Shown piece after piece: positions 1 to 13,202 of a stretch of 64,000 nt of DNA; position 1 is the stretch's first letter; the number at the start of each line of letters is the position of its first letter. This DNA comes from Branchiostoma lanceolatum (Eukaryota > Chordata > Leptocardii > Amphioxiformes > Branchiostomatidae): the NCBI RefSeq assembly GCF_035083965.1, contig NC_089724.1, forward strand, positions 6,000,001 to 6,064,000, read 5' to 3'. The notes under the pieces were generated by a model. That model was not told where the DNA came from and did not search any database. It was given only the letters and a program-made list of their open reading frames with translations. Position numbers and translations under genes: made by a program.

Positions 1-89
1 TATGGCAGGTCATCTGGGTAATCTTTAGTCTCATGTCAGATACCAGGCTTTTCAACTGAAACATACGAAAAGAAATGCTGTATTCTCAG

Positions 90-2487
90 GGCTGCTTGAT
101 CTTGAGTGACGAGAAGAATCATGCCTCGATCGTGTTGGGTGCGCGGCTATCTGGATCTGTCATCAAAGTCTTCAAACATAACGGTAAGCAGAGTGTATTT
201 GCTAGATGGTCTTCTGCCCTCGACGTTTGTTATGAATTCTTGCAAACATCATCCGGAAATTGTCGTCATAAGAAACCCAACTATTTTACCAGATATAGAC
301 GATTTGGAGGAGAAACTGAGGGAAGCAATCATTAACGGCCGACCCAAGACACGCTGGGCATGGAGGAAGATCCTGATCATAGTGGAGGGGATCTACAGCA
401 TGGAGGGCTCCATCGTCAAGCTGCTCGAGGTCATCCGTCTGAAAAAGAAATATGGGGCCTACTTGTACCTGGACGAAGCACATAGCATCGGGGCCTTGGG
501 GGAGACGGGCAGGGGGGTGACTGAGCACTGGGGGGTGGACCCCAGGGACGTGGACATTATGATGGGCACATTTACCAAGAGCTTTGGGGCTGCAGGGGGC
601 TATATTGCAGGATCAAAGGTTAGTTTTACCTAGTACGTAAGGCAAAGCGATCGAACCTCAGACTCTGGAGAAAGCATAACAATATCTGGTCTAGAAGTGC
701 AATGCGGCTTCGCTACTGCATGTGTGATTAGCCCAGCACACTGCAACCCTCCCACTCTTTTCACGAAATGTGATCGGTTTCTTCAAGGGCAGGGGATTGA
801 CGCTTGCGGTTTACATTTGAAGCTCTTTAGAAACGAATGCAATCCTTTACATTTTTTACAACATGTTCTATATGAGGCCAACCCTAAAGTTGAGCTCCAG
901 CCCACTGATCCACGGAATTTGATCCATATGGCAAAGCAGCGTGGTTTTGTTACCCCTTGCGCCAAAAAAAACATTCAAATATTCATTGGTCAAAGGGAGA
1001 TGGTCAAATATAGAATTTGTTAGAAACTATATCATATTCTTTTTCAGGAATTGATCAACCACCTTCGAGCGTACTCCCACAGCACGCTTTACGCGTGCTC
1101 CATGTCAGCTCCAGTAGCACAACAAATCATATCCTCCATGAAGATAATTATGGGTGAGGATGGTACAGACAAAGGTATGGTTTGCTGAATGCCTTGGGAA
1201 AATAGACGAAATACGGCCATAAAGACGTGACTACCCGGCTGTGCTGATTTTATACTTTCGGTGTTAACTAACTTAATACAAACATCAGTTATGGTTAACT
1301 TGAAGATAAAAAAATCAAGTGTTAGATTTCTCTCTAAATGACATCTTCATGATCTCTAAATACAACATTAAAATTCTGCCAGCTGTATGGGAGAGGTGTT
1401 TCAACTTTTTGTAAGTATCGGATAAATGAAATCAAATTGTGAGAGGGATTTTACATCACGGTTCATAAAGATTCTTTCTTTGTATAATTTCACATATCAC
1501 TGAGCAGGTAAACTCAGGATTGCCCGACTGGCAACAAACACCAGGTATTTCCGACAGCGTCTGCGGGAGATGGGCTTTATCGTCTGTGGTGATGAGGATT
1601 CACCTGTTGTACCTTTACTCGTCTGTGTGCCTGCAAAAATCCTGTAAGTTACTCAACGTGTTGAAAAATACATACCAGCATTAGTACAATTGCTTTTAAA
1701 ACACGATTGGCGATAAAAAAAACATGTTAGGGGTCAGCGGGCCAAATCAAGTCGATCCTAGTGATCCCATCACAATAGGACACTGATAGGTGGTGCTCTT
1801 CATACGGGATTTTGGACGAAAAGGGCTGATGAGTACCAGTTTTGTACCTACTAGACCCCGGGCCGGGATGGACGTTTTCCCTAATCCCTAGTAAAATTCA
1901 ACTCCTCTATATAAAGCTTGGAGAGCGCAAACAAAACCAACTAAGGTAATCGGCAGGAAACCGAAGGATGTAAATAGCGAGACTCGAACGTCATTTCGCA
2001 GTTTGGATGTAAAGTAAGCTGAATCAATGACTGACGTATTATTTCTCTTGTACAAGAGCCCTCGTGGAGGACCTTTTCGAGAGAAATATTGCTTGTGCGC
2101 CTGCGGTCTTTCCGGCAACACCGATGACCGAGGGCCGGATTCGTATGTGCATCTCTGCTTCCCACACGCGACAAATGCTAGACAAGGTACATACAAATTA
2201 CCATCACTTCCCTGTGTTATAATCCGAGTAACATACATCACTACAGGTTATTACTTTGTCTGTATCAAAGTGGTACCGGAATTTCAAACATTAAGAAAAG
2301 AACATTTCCAAATTTTCGACGGATCGACTGAAAAGGAAATATATATTTGCTCATACGTATGCATTCGTTTGCCTGTTTTTAACTTCATGTACAAACATGT
2401 ATCCTATCTCTGCCTGTTCTCTGAAATAAGGTTTTGGACTCCATCAGTGAGTTGGGAGACCGCATGCAGCTGAAGTACTCCCTCTAA
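90..2487 (+). CDS. SPTLC2: Serine palmitoyltransferase large subunit (SPTLC2/3-like), 3' part, 6 exons
   Basis: Catalytic subunit of the ER enzyme that condenses serine with palmitoyl-CoA, the first step of sphingolipid synthesis. Exons deduced from splice sites and phase: 90-183, 293-618, 1048-1174, 1508-1643, 2057-2186, 2431-2487 (stop TAA). The joined frame stays open and follows vertebrate SPTLC2 block by block. Exon 2 carries [10 protein letters not shown] and GTFTKSFG, whose lysine is the pyridoxal-phosphate Schiff-base residue; later exons carry the SPVVP and FPATP segments. The protein ends at QLKYSL, about 20 residues earlier than my recollection of human SPTLC2. The 5' half lies left of the window. 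SPTLC2 versus SPTLC3 cannot be decided from this part. Alpha-oxoamine synthase family membership is very secure. Confidence 0.93.
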
Positions 2488-3479
2488 AGCGGGTATCTCA
2501 CTGGAATCGGCCTGTAGCCAATCGTCTTAATAGACGCCACATTGTCTACTGAGACCTGGGGGGGGGGGTGTATAAAAAACAACTTTGTAGAATACGCATT
2601 TCAAAAATATGGAGATGGTCCACCAAAGTCGATTCTTGCAATGGGGGTGATTTGGGAATAGACTATATCTGTGTGGAGAATAGATTTGGGGTTCAGATAT
2701 TCACTGTAATGTCTTTTGACCTCAAAGTATATTAAGTCTGTTTGCTAGCATACCCTTATAATGGTTTAGTACATAGCTATGGTACAAACTTCAGGGGGTA
2801 TCCACAGGGCATAGGGGCGTAAATATAAAAAAAAAACTACCAAATTGTTACATTTTCATATTCAGATAGACCGCCTCCATATTTCTATAGGTGCGTATTT
2901 TAGCAAAAACTACACCTTTGTGACATGGTACCCCCATAATTCATTCAAATTTCGTGAATATGTGCGAATTTCACGCGATTAAGACGTCAATATGCTCCAA
3001 CGTATTTTCACCATTTGGTCCCTAATAGTCCTAACAACAACTACCTCTGCAGTGTATTCTTACCTGAATAGAATAATTCTAAAAAAAACATGGTACAAAA
3101 CACATGATGAAGTGACATCTGGTATATGGCTCGTGGTAATTTCTGTTACGTTAAGAGTCAGTCTTCTAGGGTTGTCGTGTATATCACGATATGTTACATT
3201 ATTTAGAGTCAATTTGGTTTACTCACGGAGGTGCGGAAGTTTTTGCGGAAGTTACTGAAAGGAATTTTTAATCAATGATGGTTGAATGAGTAAACAGTCT
3301 AACATATGACTTACAAATTGAAAACTGTTTTTAACAAGGAGAAATATTTTTATTACATGAATTACTTATATATATATAACAGACTGCTTTGTCATTTAAA
3401 AAATACCCAAAGAAATGACTAGCCCCGCTCGATTGTAACACTATATCAAAGACACATGCTAGCCCTTATTGTGTCAATA
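2488..3479. other. Intergenic stretch, no gene seen
   Basis: AT-rich sequence downstream of the SPT gene. Short open frames here have no family resemblance, no splice-supported continuation and low-complexity composition. A G-run lies near 2560. I see no clear AATAAA close to the SPT stop codon. Confidence 0.5.
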
Positions 3480-3487
3480 GTTAGGAT
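3480..3487. repeat. Left target-site duplication of hAT MITE
   Basis: GTTAGGAT, repeated exactly at 3959-3966 immediately after the element's right terminus. Confidence 0.88.
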
Positions 3488-3958
3488 TAGGGGTGGGTAC
3501 CGGTACTGTGTACCGGTACAAAACCGGTATTTTCTTATGGACCGGTCCAAAAAAACCGGTCCAGAAAAAATCAGTGGACCGGCCTATGGACCGATTAGAA
3601 AATTCACAGTACCAGGCTACCAGCAGGCGGTCGCACATAACCGGTCTAATACAAAATAAGCAGATTTAACGAGTCGTGGTTTCCTTTTGCGAAGACGTTA
3701 GCTGTTAATCATATGTAGATGAGTCAACAGACGGCGAGTGCACATTAGTGTGCACCGAGAATTATCACATTATTCTAATATACAATTTGAACATAATTTG
3801 TAGGACTCACATAGACCTTAACTTGTGTCTCGCTCTCCAAAATATGATGTACTGCGACACTACTATAATCAGGTACAGGTACAGGTCCGGACCTGGACCT
3901 GACCCTCTGGACCTGGACCTGGACCGGACCTGAATTTCTGTACCGGTACCCACCCCTA
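3488..3958. mobile_element. Non-autonomous hAT-type MITE with perfect TIRs and 8-bp TSD
   Basis: The 471-bp element is bounded by perfect 19-bp terminal inverted repeats: TAGGGGTGGGTACCGGTAC at 3488-3506 and its reverse complement at 3940-3958. It is flanked by the direct repeat GTTAGGAT at 3480-3487 and 3959-3966. An 8-bp target duplication and a TAGGG-type terminus are hallmarks of the hAT superfamily. The interior is rich in CCGG/GGTACC palindromic words and encodes no transposase, so it must have been moved by an enzyme encoded elsewhere. Confidence 0.9.
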
Positions 3959-3966
3959 GTTAGGAT

Positions 3967-6900
3967 GTTAAGTCTTATTCTATACGCTGCATTATATGTT
4001 AAACAGTTGTTGCCATATATTTTAACGTATATAGTTGTCGTGCAAATAAAAAAAAGGTCATTCATATGCCGGCGCACTGCTTGTTTTTTTTTCGTCCTTT
4101 TATACTCTATAGGAAATTGATTTGTATGGCCAGTCAGGATGAAACTGAGGTCGGGCACGGAAAAGCATGCAACCGGCAACGGCTTATTGAATACAGTTCA
4201 CAAGTCACAGATATACTTAACCCTATATAGACTGGGAGGAGTGCTAAAAGTGCCCTCGCCAACTTTGACGCCATATAACTGCCGAAAGACGTGTGGTAGG
4301 ATCACCAAACTTAGTGAGTTTTTATAGATCTATTTGGCAAAAGTAATATAGGCTTACCGATTTTTGTGTTGCCATAGCAACGGATTATTTTACGGAATTC
4401 ACTGATTTCGGGTTAACCGGCTTTAAGGTTTTCTTGCTCAACCACACTAGTTTTGCTACATGATTACCATAATATGTAATTCAATGTGATTTTCATGATT
4501 TAACATTAAAAAAGTATGCTTATATGATGACGTCATCGGTCAAAATCCAAGATGGCAGACCATATCATTAGTTCGAAACAGACGTTTCCCCCCTCAGATT
4601 CGTTACAACCTAGCATTTTCTTATTGATAACCAAAAACATTCAGATTAGCTTTCTAGGCTATTAACATTGAGTTTTGGGGTTATAAGTTGAAATGTATTT
4701 TCACAAAGTTCAAGATTGCCGATCAAAGATGGCGGATCCCAAGGGATAGCTGAATACAAAATATGTCATTCTATGACATCTTTTTATTCAAAAGACCGAC
4801 AAAACACTCAATTTCCCTCATAGTCCAGCGGCATAGCTGAAAAATTGTGCAAATTTGTCTAAAAGCACCAAATGTGGTACACATGTAGTTGAATGTATTC
4901 TTAAAAAATATAGATATGGTGGCATCTCAATTTTTGCCCAGAAATAATTTTACGGCCTTTTTGGCTATTTTCCTACCAAAAATGTATATTTTGGCTCCTG
5001 TGTCCAGGTATTTAAACCAAATGACCTGAAATTTGGTATGGAGATGCTTATGATTTATGTCGACAGGACTCTATTTACATTTTTGGCATGCATTACTTAA
5101 AATGTGTTTTTTTGCCATTTTCGGACCAAATATGTACATTTTGGGCTCCTGTGCCATGGTAATTAAAGCAAATAACCTGGAATTTGGTGTGAGGGTGCCT
5201 ATGATATATTTACACATGGCCTTTGTAATATATTTTGCATACACCACTTTAAAAGCGTTAATTTTTCGATTTTTTTGCCATTTATAGACCAAAAAAGTAC
5301 ATTTTTGGCTCCTGTGTCCTTGTATTCAAACCAAATGACCTGGAATTTGATACGGTTGTATGTTTCACAATGGGGATGGGAAAGGATAAGTTGGAAGAGT
5401 CCATGTAATATGGGGGTATTTTAGGAAGAGTCCATTGTTGCTCGTGGGGACCAAAATTTTTAAAATTCAATTTTAAAGTGGGTTGTTTGTATTGTCCAGT
5501 TGTGGGTAGAAGTAATACAAGGAGGAAGACATACAACTCACACAGAACTTTATCTTTTATGTGATATTCATTTGGAAACAAACCACTTTTAAGTGTATCG
5601 ATACATAATTGGCTTTGTTAACACTTTTGGCATATTACTAGAATTATTTTTCTAATTTTTTGGCTATTTTCAGAACAAAGACGCACATCTCCAATTCCTA
5701 TGTATTAGACCAAAATGATGTGAAATTTGTCATGTGTCTGCCTTAGTAATGTACACTGGCCCTCATACATATGTTTGGCATACAGCCTTTCTAAACGATT
5801 TTTGAAATAAAAAAATTCTCAACCAAAAATGTTTACTCTTGAAGCATCCATTCGAACAAAGGGGGGGGTCATAGTTTTGTATCTCACCCATATTATGGTT
5901 GAAGACCATTCTTGCCCGTGGGGATTTTTTTTAACACAGGGACTAATTGCTTTTAAACTCAATTTTGGACTGAGGTGATCCATTTTTTGAGTGGAAGTAT
6001 TTTAGAATGGTGCCTTATGTATAGGTTGCCTTTGGAAGAGTCTGTTATTTGCATATGGGGTCAAATTGAGAAATCTCAATTTCTTACTGGGATGAATTTG
6101 CAATAGTTCACTTTTGGGCAGAAGTTTTTTCTTAAAATTTCGATTTGCCCAAGTGTTATTTTGGGACAGTCCATTTTTTGCATGGTTGGAGGTTGGGCGA
6201 AACATGCTGTATTTGCTCAGAAGCAAATGACGGCCTTTCTAGTTGCTAAAAACATTTTGTTCAGCAAGATGGATCACAAATGACATCAAATACCCCTTTA
6301 GAAAGTCAAGGAATTGTAAAGCATCATCAAAACGAAATTGTCATATCTTATATGTGGCTATTTTAAATGTCATGGGTGTCTCACTTAAACGGTCTTCTGA
6401 AGCGACAGCCACTTTTAAGAGGGAGGGAAACCCACCGTGGCTATGATTTCGTTAATGACAAGTTCTCACTTCGTCTGGACTGTGGCCGATTCATATTGGT
6501 GAGGAAGCAGTTGTGAAGTGCCTAATTTCTGCAGCCAATGTTTTGCTTCAAAATTGTATATGTGTTGCAGAACAGCCAGTGGTCTCTTAAACTTAAGTTG
6601 CAAGAATCTTTCCAGGAATAGACCTGGTTTGCTGGACTTCAACAGCCCGTGCAAGGCTAAGGAGATAAAGCATGCATTAATATTCGTATTATTCTGTTAA
6701 GACAAGACACCATTAGGCCACCCCTTCATCTTCGTTCTTGGCTTTTGACCTTGTTAGTGTTGGACCTGCCAAAGTTCAATTATGGTGAATGCAATTGCAA
6801 GTTTTGTCATTGAGTCAAAACCACATCACATTAGAGACAAAATGCTGCAATATGTAGATGTTATTTAAATTTTCCCTCATCAGAATGGCACATTTTGTCG

Positions 6901-7260
6901 AAAATCACTGACACATGTGTTGCAATATTCTGCTTCTAATGTGATGCGGATTTAAAAGTTGCAAAGATCCCTGGGAACCCCACCAGGAAACCAGATAGCA
7001 AAGCACTTAGACAGATTTTACCAAATGTGGGCATGGTATGAATTTTTGACAAAAAGGTAATTGGCATTTTGATAACTTTTGACCTACAATATTCATAATT
7101 TTTGGCGTAGCGGGGGGGGGGGACTAAAATTTAAAAACAATTACACAGGGGCGCTTAAAACATCTTGTTGCATCAGAAAATCCGGGCTATTGTAGTATTT
7201 AGCTATAGCCAATACGTGGTATATATCACAAGGCTCCTTAATTCTTAACTTTAGCCATTT
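3967..7260. other. Gene-free region with decayed repeats
   Basis: No convincing coding exon. Two short stretches mention-worthy only as sequence context are at 4540-4740. The 4950-5800 part is a degenerate tandem repeat (separate entry). The rest (5800-7260) is AT-rich sequence with phrases that recur near 34.1 kb and 15.1 kb, suggesting old dispersed repeats. A G-run sits near 7110. Confidence 0.5.
4960..5350. repeat. Degenerate tandem repeat, unit about 150-165 bp
   Basis: The phrase around TTTTGGCTCCTGTG recurs near 4989, 5138 and 5302. Each time it is followed by a sequence close to accaaatgacctggaatttg. A weaker copy lies near 5690, and a related phrase recurs at about 34180-34230. Units are strongly diverged. 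Confidence 0.6.
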
Positions 7261-7530
7261 ATTTCAACACAATCGTATTAATTATCCTACATGTAAATGT
7301 GGTTAGTGGTGAAACATATAAACACTACCTCTACACTGTGAACTTTATATAAAAGTACTCTATCATCATCCCTTTCAAATAGTGTAGACCTACAGCAACA
7401 GCTCATAATGTTATTTGCTTCAAGCTTAAAGGTCTAGTCACTTTCGCATTTTAGAAAACTTCAGCATATTCGATATCGTCCACACATCCATTCACATACT
7501 TGTAGTTTCTCGTAATTGTTTCAATTCATT
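7261..7530 (+). mobile_element. LINE C-terminal fragment (copy in UGT-A 3' flank)
   Basis: The sequence matches parts of 40900-41160 and, inverted, 18190-18420. In the best-preserved copy (40.9 kb) the frame reads a cysteine/histidine knuckle of the form CKCG...HYLLHC, typical of the C-terminus of non-LTR retrotransposon polyproteins. Here the frame is broken by stops. It lies downstream of the UGT-A stop, as its relatives do for UGT-B and UGT-C. Confidence 0.65.
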
Positions 7531-7923
7531 TGCTTTATCCACTGTGTATTTATGTATAAGGTTGATAATGTGTCTATATTCCTGTTTTATATCTATGTCC
7601 TTTATTAATAAGATAGCTCTACATAAGGAATCGTGCTTTTGCCTGATAATCATAAACCTATGTGAATGAAAAAAAACCCCACCTGCATCAGCTGTTGTTA
7701 CTGTACACGACGTGTCTTTAGTACGCTATAATCTATTGATGTCAGCAGTGTGCTGAATTGAGCACATATATGTAAATGTCGATGGAAAGATATCCTGTTT
7801 ACAAGAGGACACAAAATATACCTCTGAACCCCTAATATATAGCCTGCTTTGAATTCCTAACATTGGTGTAGGTAGCATAGGAATACCAGACCGAAAACGA
7901 GGCAATATTGGTAACCTATATGT

Positions 7924-10900
7924 CTACTGAGACTTAAGCTTGCCACCATTTTCATAGCAACTTTTCTTACAGACGAGAAAACAGCTGTACCACACGGTTC
8001 CAATAGCAGCTGAGCAGACGGCCATCAGGAACGCAGCCACGTCCAGCAGGTAGTACTGGTACCACGGCAGATCCACGGCGCGTGCGCGGAGATGGGACAG
8101 TCGGCAATGTTTGATGGCGTGTTCTATCCACCAGACGGCCCGCTCCATGGGTGGCTGGGGCTGGTCACGGTACAGGCGGGACAGGCGGGCTGCGTTCTCA
8201 CGGTAGCTTTAGAGAGGTGTACGATAGTAGAAAAACATCTAAATTGATATACCATGATAAGCTTCAAGGGGGACCATGACAACCATTTGATCAATGTCAA
8301 CCAAAATTGGATGAAGTAACGAAAAACAGTACTACAAACGTATACGTATACAGGAAAGCATCTAAAAAATGTTGCCATTAATAACGACTCTGAAGTTGGG
8401 ACCCTATACTTTGGACTTGTGTTATTTGGGTGGGCAAGATCATTAATACCTGTTGTTGGTGAGAATATGAACAATTGCCTGGTACAACTGGTCCGTCGTG
8501 AACGTGCTGAAGTCTAACTTCACCCCCAGTCCCCTGGCCACGACCCGAGCGGCGTTCCCCGGTTGATCCGCAGTCAGTGGCAGACAAACCATGGGCACGC
8601 CGTGATGCAAGGCCTCGTACACACCGCTGGACCCAGCGTGCGTGATGAAGACTCTGGTTCCTGGGTGGCCTTTAGCAAAGCAAACCAAACAAGACAAATA
8701 AAGTACAACTTAGAGAGTAAACAATACTTTTTTTTATCATTGGTGTTCTTCTAACCCCAATTTGCATCGAATTACATTAAAGTAATTTACATACAAGCAT
8801 TTATTAAGACATCATTTCGGGAATCAGTTGCATATTCAGAAAATAGTACATTTCTTGATGACCAAGCTACAAATAAAAATGAATATTGCTAAGCTAGCTA
8901 TGCCAAAAATGTAAATGAGCTCCATACCACCCATACCAAAATTCTTGTCATTTAGCTTCAATACCCCCCCCCCCCCCAAAAAAAAATAATGCCTTCACGA
9001 AACAAGTCCGGGGTATTTGCGTACCTTATCTCAATGTCGCAATATATCGATCATTTGGTCAAGGAATGACTTGATGAATGCATTTGGAGATTTGGTAGAA
9101 CAAAAATATGAAAGACACGGGGGAAAACTATAAATGAAATATCACAGAAAAATACAACTATCCAAAGCATAATCCTGAAACACTTGGTTTTTTTAAAACA
9201 TACCTAGCATGTCGTTTTGCGGCAGCCAATCCAGCAGTTTGGTGTTGTTGCCCAGACCAGTCGGCCTCTCTCCCACGTACCGCCACACCACCTTCTGTCG
9301 GAGTCGGGCGAAGGCTGCAGCGAAGATTTCCCTTCTCTCCAACGACATCGCCTTGGCACCTGATCCAAAGCTGACAACAATCACCCCTTCATCTCCAGCA
9401 CTCTGGAAGAAGGCTTCTAATACCTAGCCGAACAAACCACACATTTGTATTAAAACTGATCTAAAAGTGAAAATTTACATATCAGCCATTCCGAGTGTTA
9501 CACTTTAAGGCAACAGTATCAATTTGTAAACATAGTCAACGACTATGAAGTTACGCCAAAAATAGTTGCTCAAGCAACTGGATAAATTTGAAACAGTCAG
9601 ACGTTTCAGACAGCATCCGCCGTTTTTCGTCAGTGACTACGGATAGGACTGGAAAACCAGGTTTTATACCAAAACTCTGAATAAGTATGTTAATGAGGTT
9701 TATGATTTTTTTTGCGTATTTCCTAGTTTGTAGTAAACATATATTACTAGTAGTCTAAAGATAACTGACGAGACGCCTTGCTATCCAGACGCTAGCTAAT
9801 ATATCACACCATAGAGAAACCCATTCCCGCTTATCAACGGTCTTCGCTGTATATCATTTTAGGTACTAATAGAACGCATTTAACTTACACGATTCGATTC
9901 TCCTGTTTGATGCAAGCGTTTTCACCACACTGTCCATATACAAAGTCACAAGATTTTTATCATCGGAATGAATTTTATCCCTAATTATATAAAGCTTTGG
10001 TGAAGCATTAGTATCATTGTTTGAATACCTAACGCCTCTGTAAAGTATGTCTTGTTTAATTTTAGTTCATCAATCATGCAACTCAGATTTTATATAAGAA
10101 TGTAACGTTAACTGAAACGAAAACAAAAGACAAAAAAAACCAAGACATCCCCGTAAATTAGTAGCCGCTTCCTTTGACCCTATGGTCTGGTTTGTCTGCC
10201 ATGTCTAAAAAACGACCAATTATACCACTTCTACTGCCCTGAACTCTAATTCCTTTCCTTGCCACAAGGCTTACCTTTGTGGTAACACATTTTCTCATTC
10301 CCTACCACTTTACTGATAGTGTATTTACTATGATAACACGATAACACAAACAGGTGCAACGGAACATGTCAGCCTCAGTAGTGGGAGGGAAAAAAACAAC
10401 AAAGTATTTTAAGTAGTTTAACTTACTTCAGGGAGAGGAGAGACTGCACCGATGTGTGATCCACCGATCTGAACCATGTTGGGCATGGAGGGACCTGGGA
10501 AGTCCAGAATGTGGTCGAATTGACGCAGCCACAAGTCCGTCTTTGACACGACGCTCTGGATGGTTTCTTTTTCACTTACGTACTTACGGACCAGTCCGTC
10601 ATAAGTGTTACTCGCAAGCCAACGCCCCAGCATGGGAGCAAGAGTAAAGGCTACGACGTTCTGTACTCGCTGTACAAATGTCATGTGGTCGGTAAAATTA
10701 AATCCCACAAATGGTACATATGACAAAGCGAGTGGAATACCGGTAGCCTTAATATCGAGAAAATAGTGATCAGCACGCCCAACCATGATGGCGATTAAAG
10801 GGACCCGGACGTCCATGTGTGCTGCAAGTATGGCGCCAATGGGACTGTAGGCGTCATAGATTATTACACTGGGTTTTGCTGCCTTCAGCCGACTCATCAT

Positions 10901-11296
10901 GTCAACGTCCTTAAGTAAAAGGTCACAGTGTTTCGTTACCACCTCAGATAAAATGATAGCACCTTTGGCATATTGGTAGAACGACGTCTCTGTCATATGT
11001 GTATGGTAATGGTCTACAAATTTCTTCCCCAATGCACTGGTTCCTTGGTCATTGAATGTTTCAAACTTGAAGTCGGGCCTCTCCGCACGTCGTTTCTCCG
11101 CGATGTCTTCTGGTACAACGGCCGTGACGTCATGACCCCTGCCGACTAAAGCTTGTCCGACCTTCGCTAACATGAACCAGTGGCTCTCAGCACATGATGT
11201 AGGTACTAACAGAACGTTCTCTCCCCGGCTTCTATGCCGAATCAGAAGACACAGAAAAAAGAGCAGGAAATCGGAAGACTTGGATCCAACTCCCAT
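7924..11296 (-). CDS. UDP-glycosyltransferase UGT-A, 4 coding exons, 530 aa
   Basis: Type I ER membrane enzyme that transfers a sugar from a UDP-sugar to small lipophilic acceptors. Exons, reverse strand: 10427-11296, 9204-9423, 8450-8669, 7924-8206 (stop TAG). Phases agree and the CDS is 1593 nt. Visible features: signal-peptide hydrophobic core at residues 9-19, catalytic His39 in ESHW, likely partner Asp148 in YDAYSPIG, and the UGT signature across exons 2-3 (WLPQND, THAGSSG, ALHHGVP, TADQ). The C-terminus has a membrane anchor and a short basic tail ending KLKSQ, which fits a KxKxx ER-retrieval signal. The start is the Met of MGVGS; an in-frame Met lies 31 codons upstream, but a TTTTGCAG acceptor there suggests a 5' UTR intron. 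Donor substrate is unknown. Exon 1 differs from UGT-B/C mainly at residues 91-195. Confidence 0.93.
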
Positions 11297-11469
11297 GTTG
11301 TTAGACCTGATACTTCCCAATCTTTTTGATGAACGCAGATAGAAATCAAAGATGTTCCTCTCCCTTGAAGCTGCAAAATACATGTGCAATGGATTATGAT
11401 AAATGATGATATTCAGTATTTAATGGAATCTGTTGCAATATGTTGTATCTTACAACGATATAACAAACC

Positions 11470-12480
11470 ACTAAATAATGCTCTGCAAATTTGGTGGTCA
11501 CATATCATGTCGTTAAGACAATAAGGTTGGTTGCCAAGCTCTGTGGAACACATTTCATCAGGTATTGCCATTTGCAGCAGAGTTCGCCTTTTAAGGCAAC
11601 TAATACAAGTGGGATGTATTGCCTACATTTGTGGGAAATTACAGTTTGATGACAATTTTGGGAAACGAATTCTAATACGATTTCACAATGACCTCATGTT
11701 ACATGCCAATCATAACACAATGACTGGTGAATTCGTTGTAACATTGGTATCAAGTAATGAGGGTGGTGGTCAAGAAAACCCGCCTCCCCACCCCCAACAT
11801 TCAGGACAGGGAGAAAAGCTCTGATCACTATGAGGACTAACTGCCCCGACAGGAGAAGTAGAGATTATGAAGGCTGATAGGGAACTTTACCTGTCCCACT
11901 TAGAATGGTTTTGCTAGGAATGATACTAGAAGCCGTACTATGGAAATTCGCTTACCTGTCTGAAAAAACCCACTGCGTTCTGATCTGCTCCGGCATTAAA
12001 AGTCCCTTTAGCTTAACTGCGCACCCACTTGGCACCAGGTGAATTACTGGGATACCACAGTGTAAAACCGTTGGCAGGGTGCGGCAGCTAGCCCCAAATA
12101 AGATCTGTTTAGTTTCCAAGCAGACGCATCACATTTTCCCCTCCATTCTTCGTTAACGGGAATATTCAGGGGTAACGTTAGAAAATTAAAGATAAATTTC
12201 TCAAAATACGAACCGTATGACCTTGCCAGCACTCGTATTTGAGACATCTGTTGTATTCACGGTAAGTGTTGTTCCGACGTCCTTGGGCAGAGATTTGGAT
12301 CTCGAGAGTCAAGAATTCCCCTCCCCTCAGGCGATGGCACAAAACCCGTTGGACTGGTCTTCGCGTCTCTGGTTGAGCAGCCACACGTCGCAGTCAGCCC
12401 CACCCAGGGCAGTTCAGATTTTTTAGCGCCGAGGAGAGTCACTTGAAGAATGACTGGGTGCACAGATATTCTTGTATCTG
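11470..12480. repeat. UGT-B upstream block, repeated inverted at 48.05-49.23 kb
   Basis: The sequence from the 'aagctctgtggaacacattt' region (about 11535) to about 12480 reappears as reverse complement upstream of UGT-C. The 12040-12460 part is the best-conserved piece and pairs with 48.06-48.50 kb. Its open frames on either strand have no recognisable domain. I regard it as repeat or duplicated non-coding sequence, not a gene. Confidence 0.75.
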
Positions 12481-12510
12481 CGGCTGACTGTCATCCCTTT
12501 GAGGTCATCA

Positions 12511-12741
12511 TCATAGCTTGTCGCTCATTCTCTCCACCCGGTCCAGTGCAGTTTTGTTGACTTCTCGAAGGTCTGTGTCTGTGCAGGTGGGTGAAAGTCT
12601 GCAGTTGTGCACCAGATGTTGTAGGCTTTGGGGGTCCTCACCGCAGCTGCAGGCTGCAAAGTTGGTCTTCCCCCACCGTAGCAGGTTGTCACCTGTCCTT
12701 GCCACCTTTGCCCTTCCATCTTTTGAGGTAAGTCTATTCAA
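12511..12741 (-). mobile_element. LINE polyprotein C-terminal fragment
   Basis: The reverse-strand frame has the layout ..LLRWGK..FAACSCGEDPQ..HLVHNC.., the Cys/His knuckle found at the end of many non-LTR retrotransposon reverse-transcriptase proteins. It is a fragment only. I do not see it in the corresponding part of the UGT-C block, so it may have arrived after the duplication. Confidence 0.65.
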
Positions 12742-13202
12742 GTTGTAATGTCAATAGAATGACGTAGACACTCTGTAAAGAAATAGAACACTCTTAGGTA
12801 ACAGAGCGGTACCCATAAGTGTTCATTTCATGTCAGGTCCGTATGCCGAGGTGTATTATGAAAAAAGCCAGTTCTCAAGCGAGAGCTCGAGCTATGAAGC
12901 ACGACATAAGTATGGTCCATAGTCATGACTGTCCTTTAACAAAAACAACGTTTTTCTGGTAGACCACTAAAGAAGAAAGACTGAAATAAACGGTAAAGGG
13001 TCACCTTTACCTAACACAATTCTTAATCGTAGGCGACATTATGAATATACGCAAGCATGGCATTTAACGGGGGGGGGGGCGTCTTCAAATGCCTTAACAT
13101 AGATTGCATTAAAACTGAACATCATCATTATCATAATCCACTGTTCATATTTTTGCAGTTGCAAGTGTGAGTACCAGATCTGGAAATACTAGGCCTAACA
13201 AC

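Noticed and set aside
1888-2241. 117-codon minus-strand frame
   Set aside because: Antisense of SPT exon 5; the plus strand is explained by the family match.
4139-6700. Small open frames of 60-100 codons
   Set aside because: Low-complexity, AT-rich repeat sequence with no family resemblance.
12044-12463. Open frames with matching counterparts at 48068-48355
   Set aside because: Conserved between the two arms, but in several frames and both strands equally, as expected for duplicated non-coding DNA.
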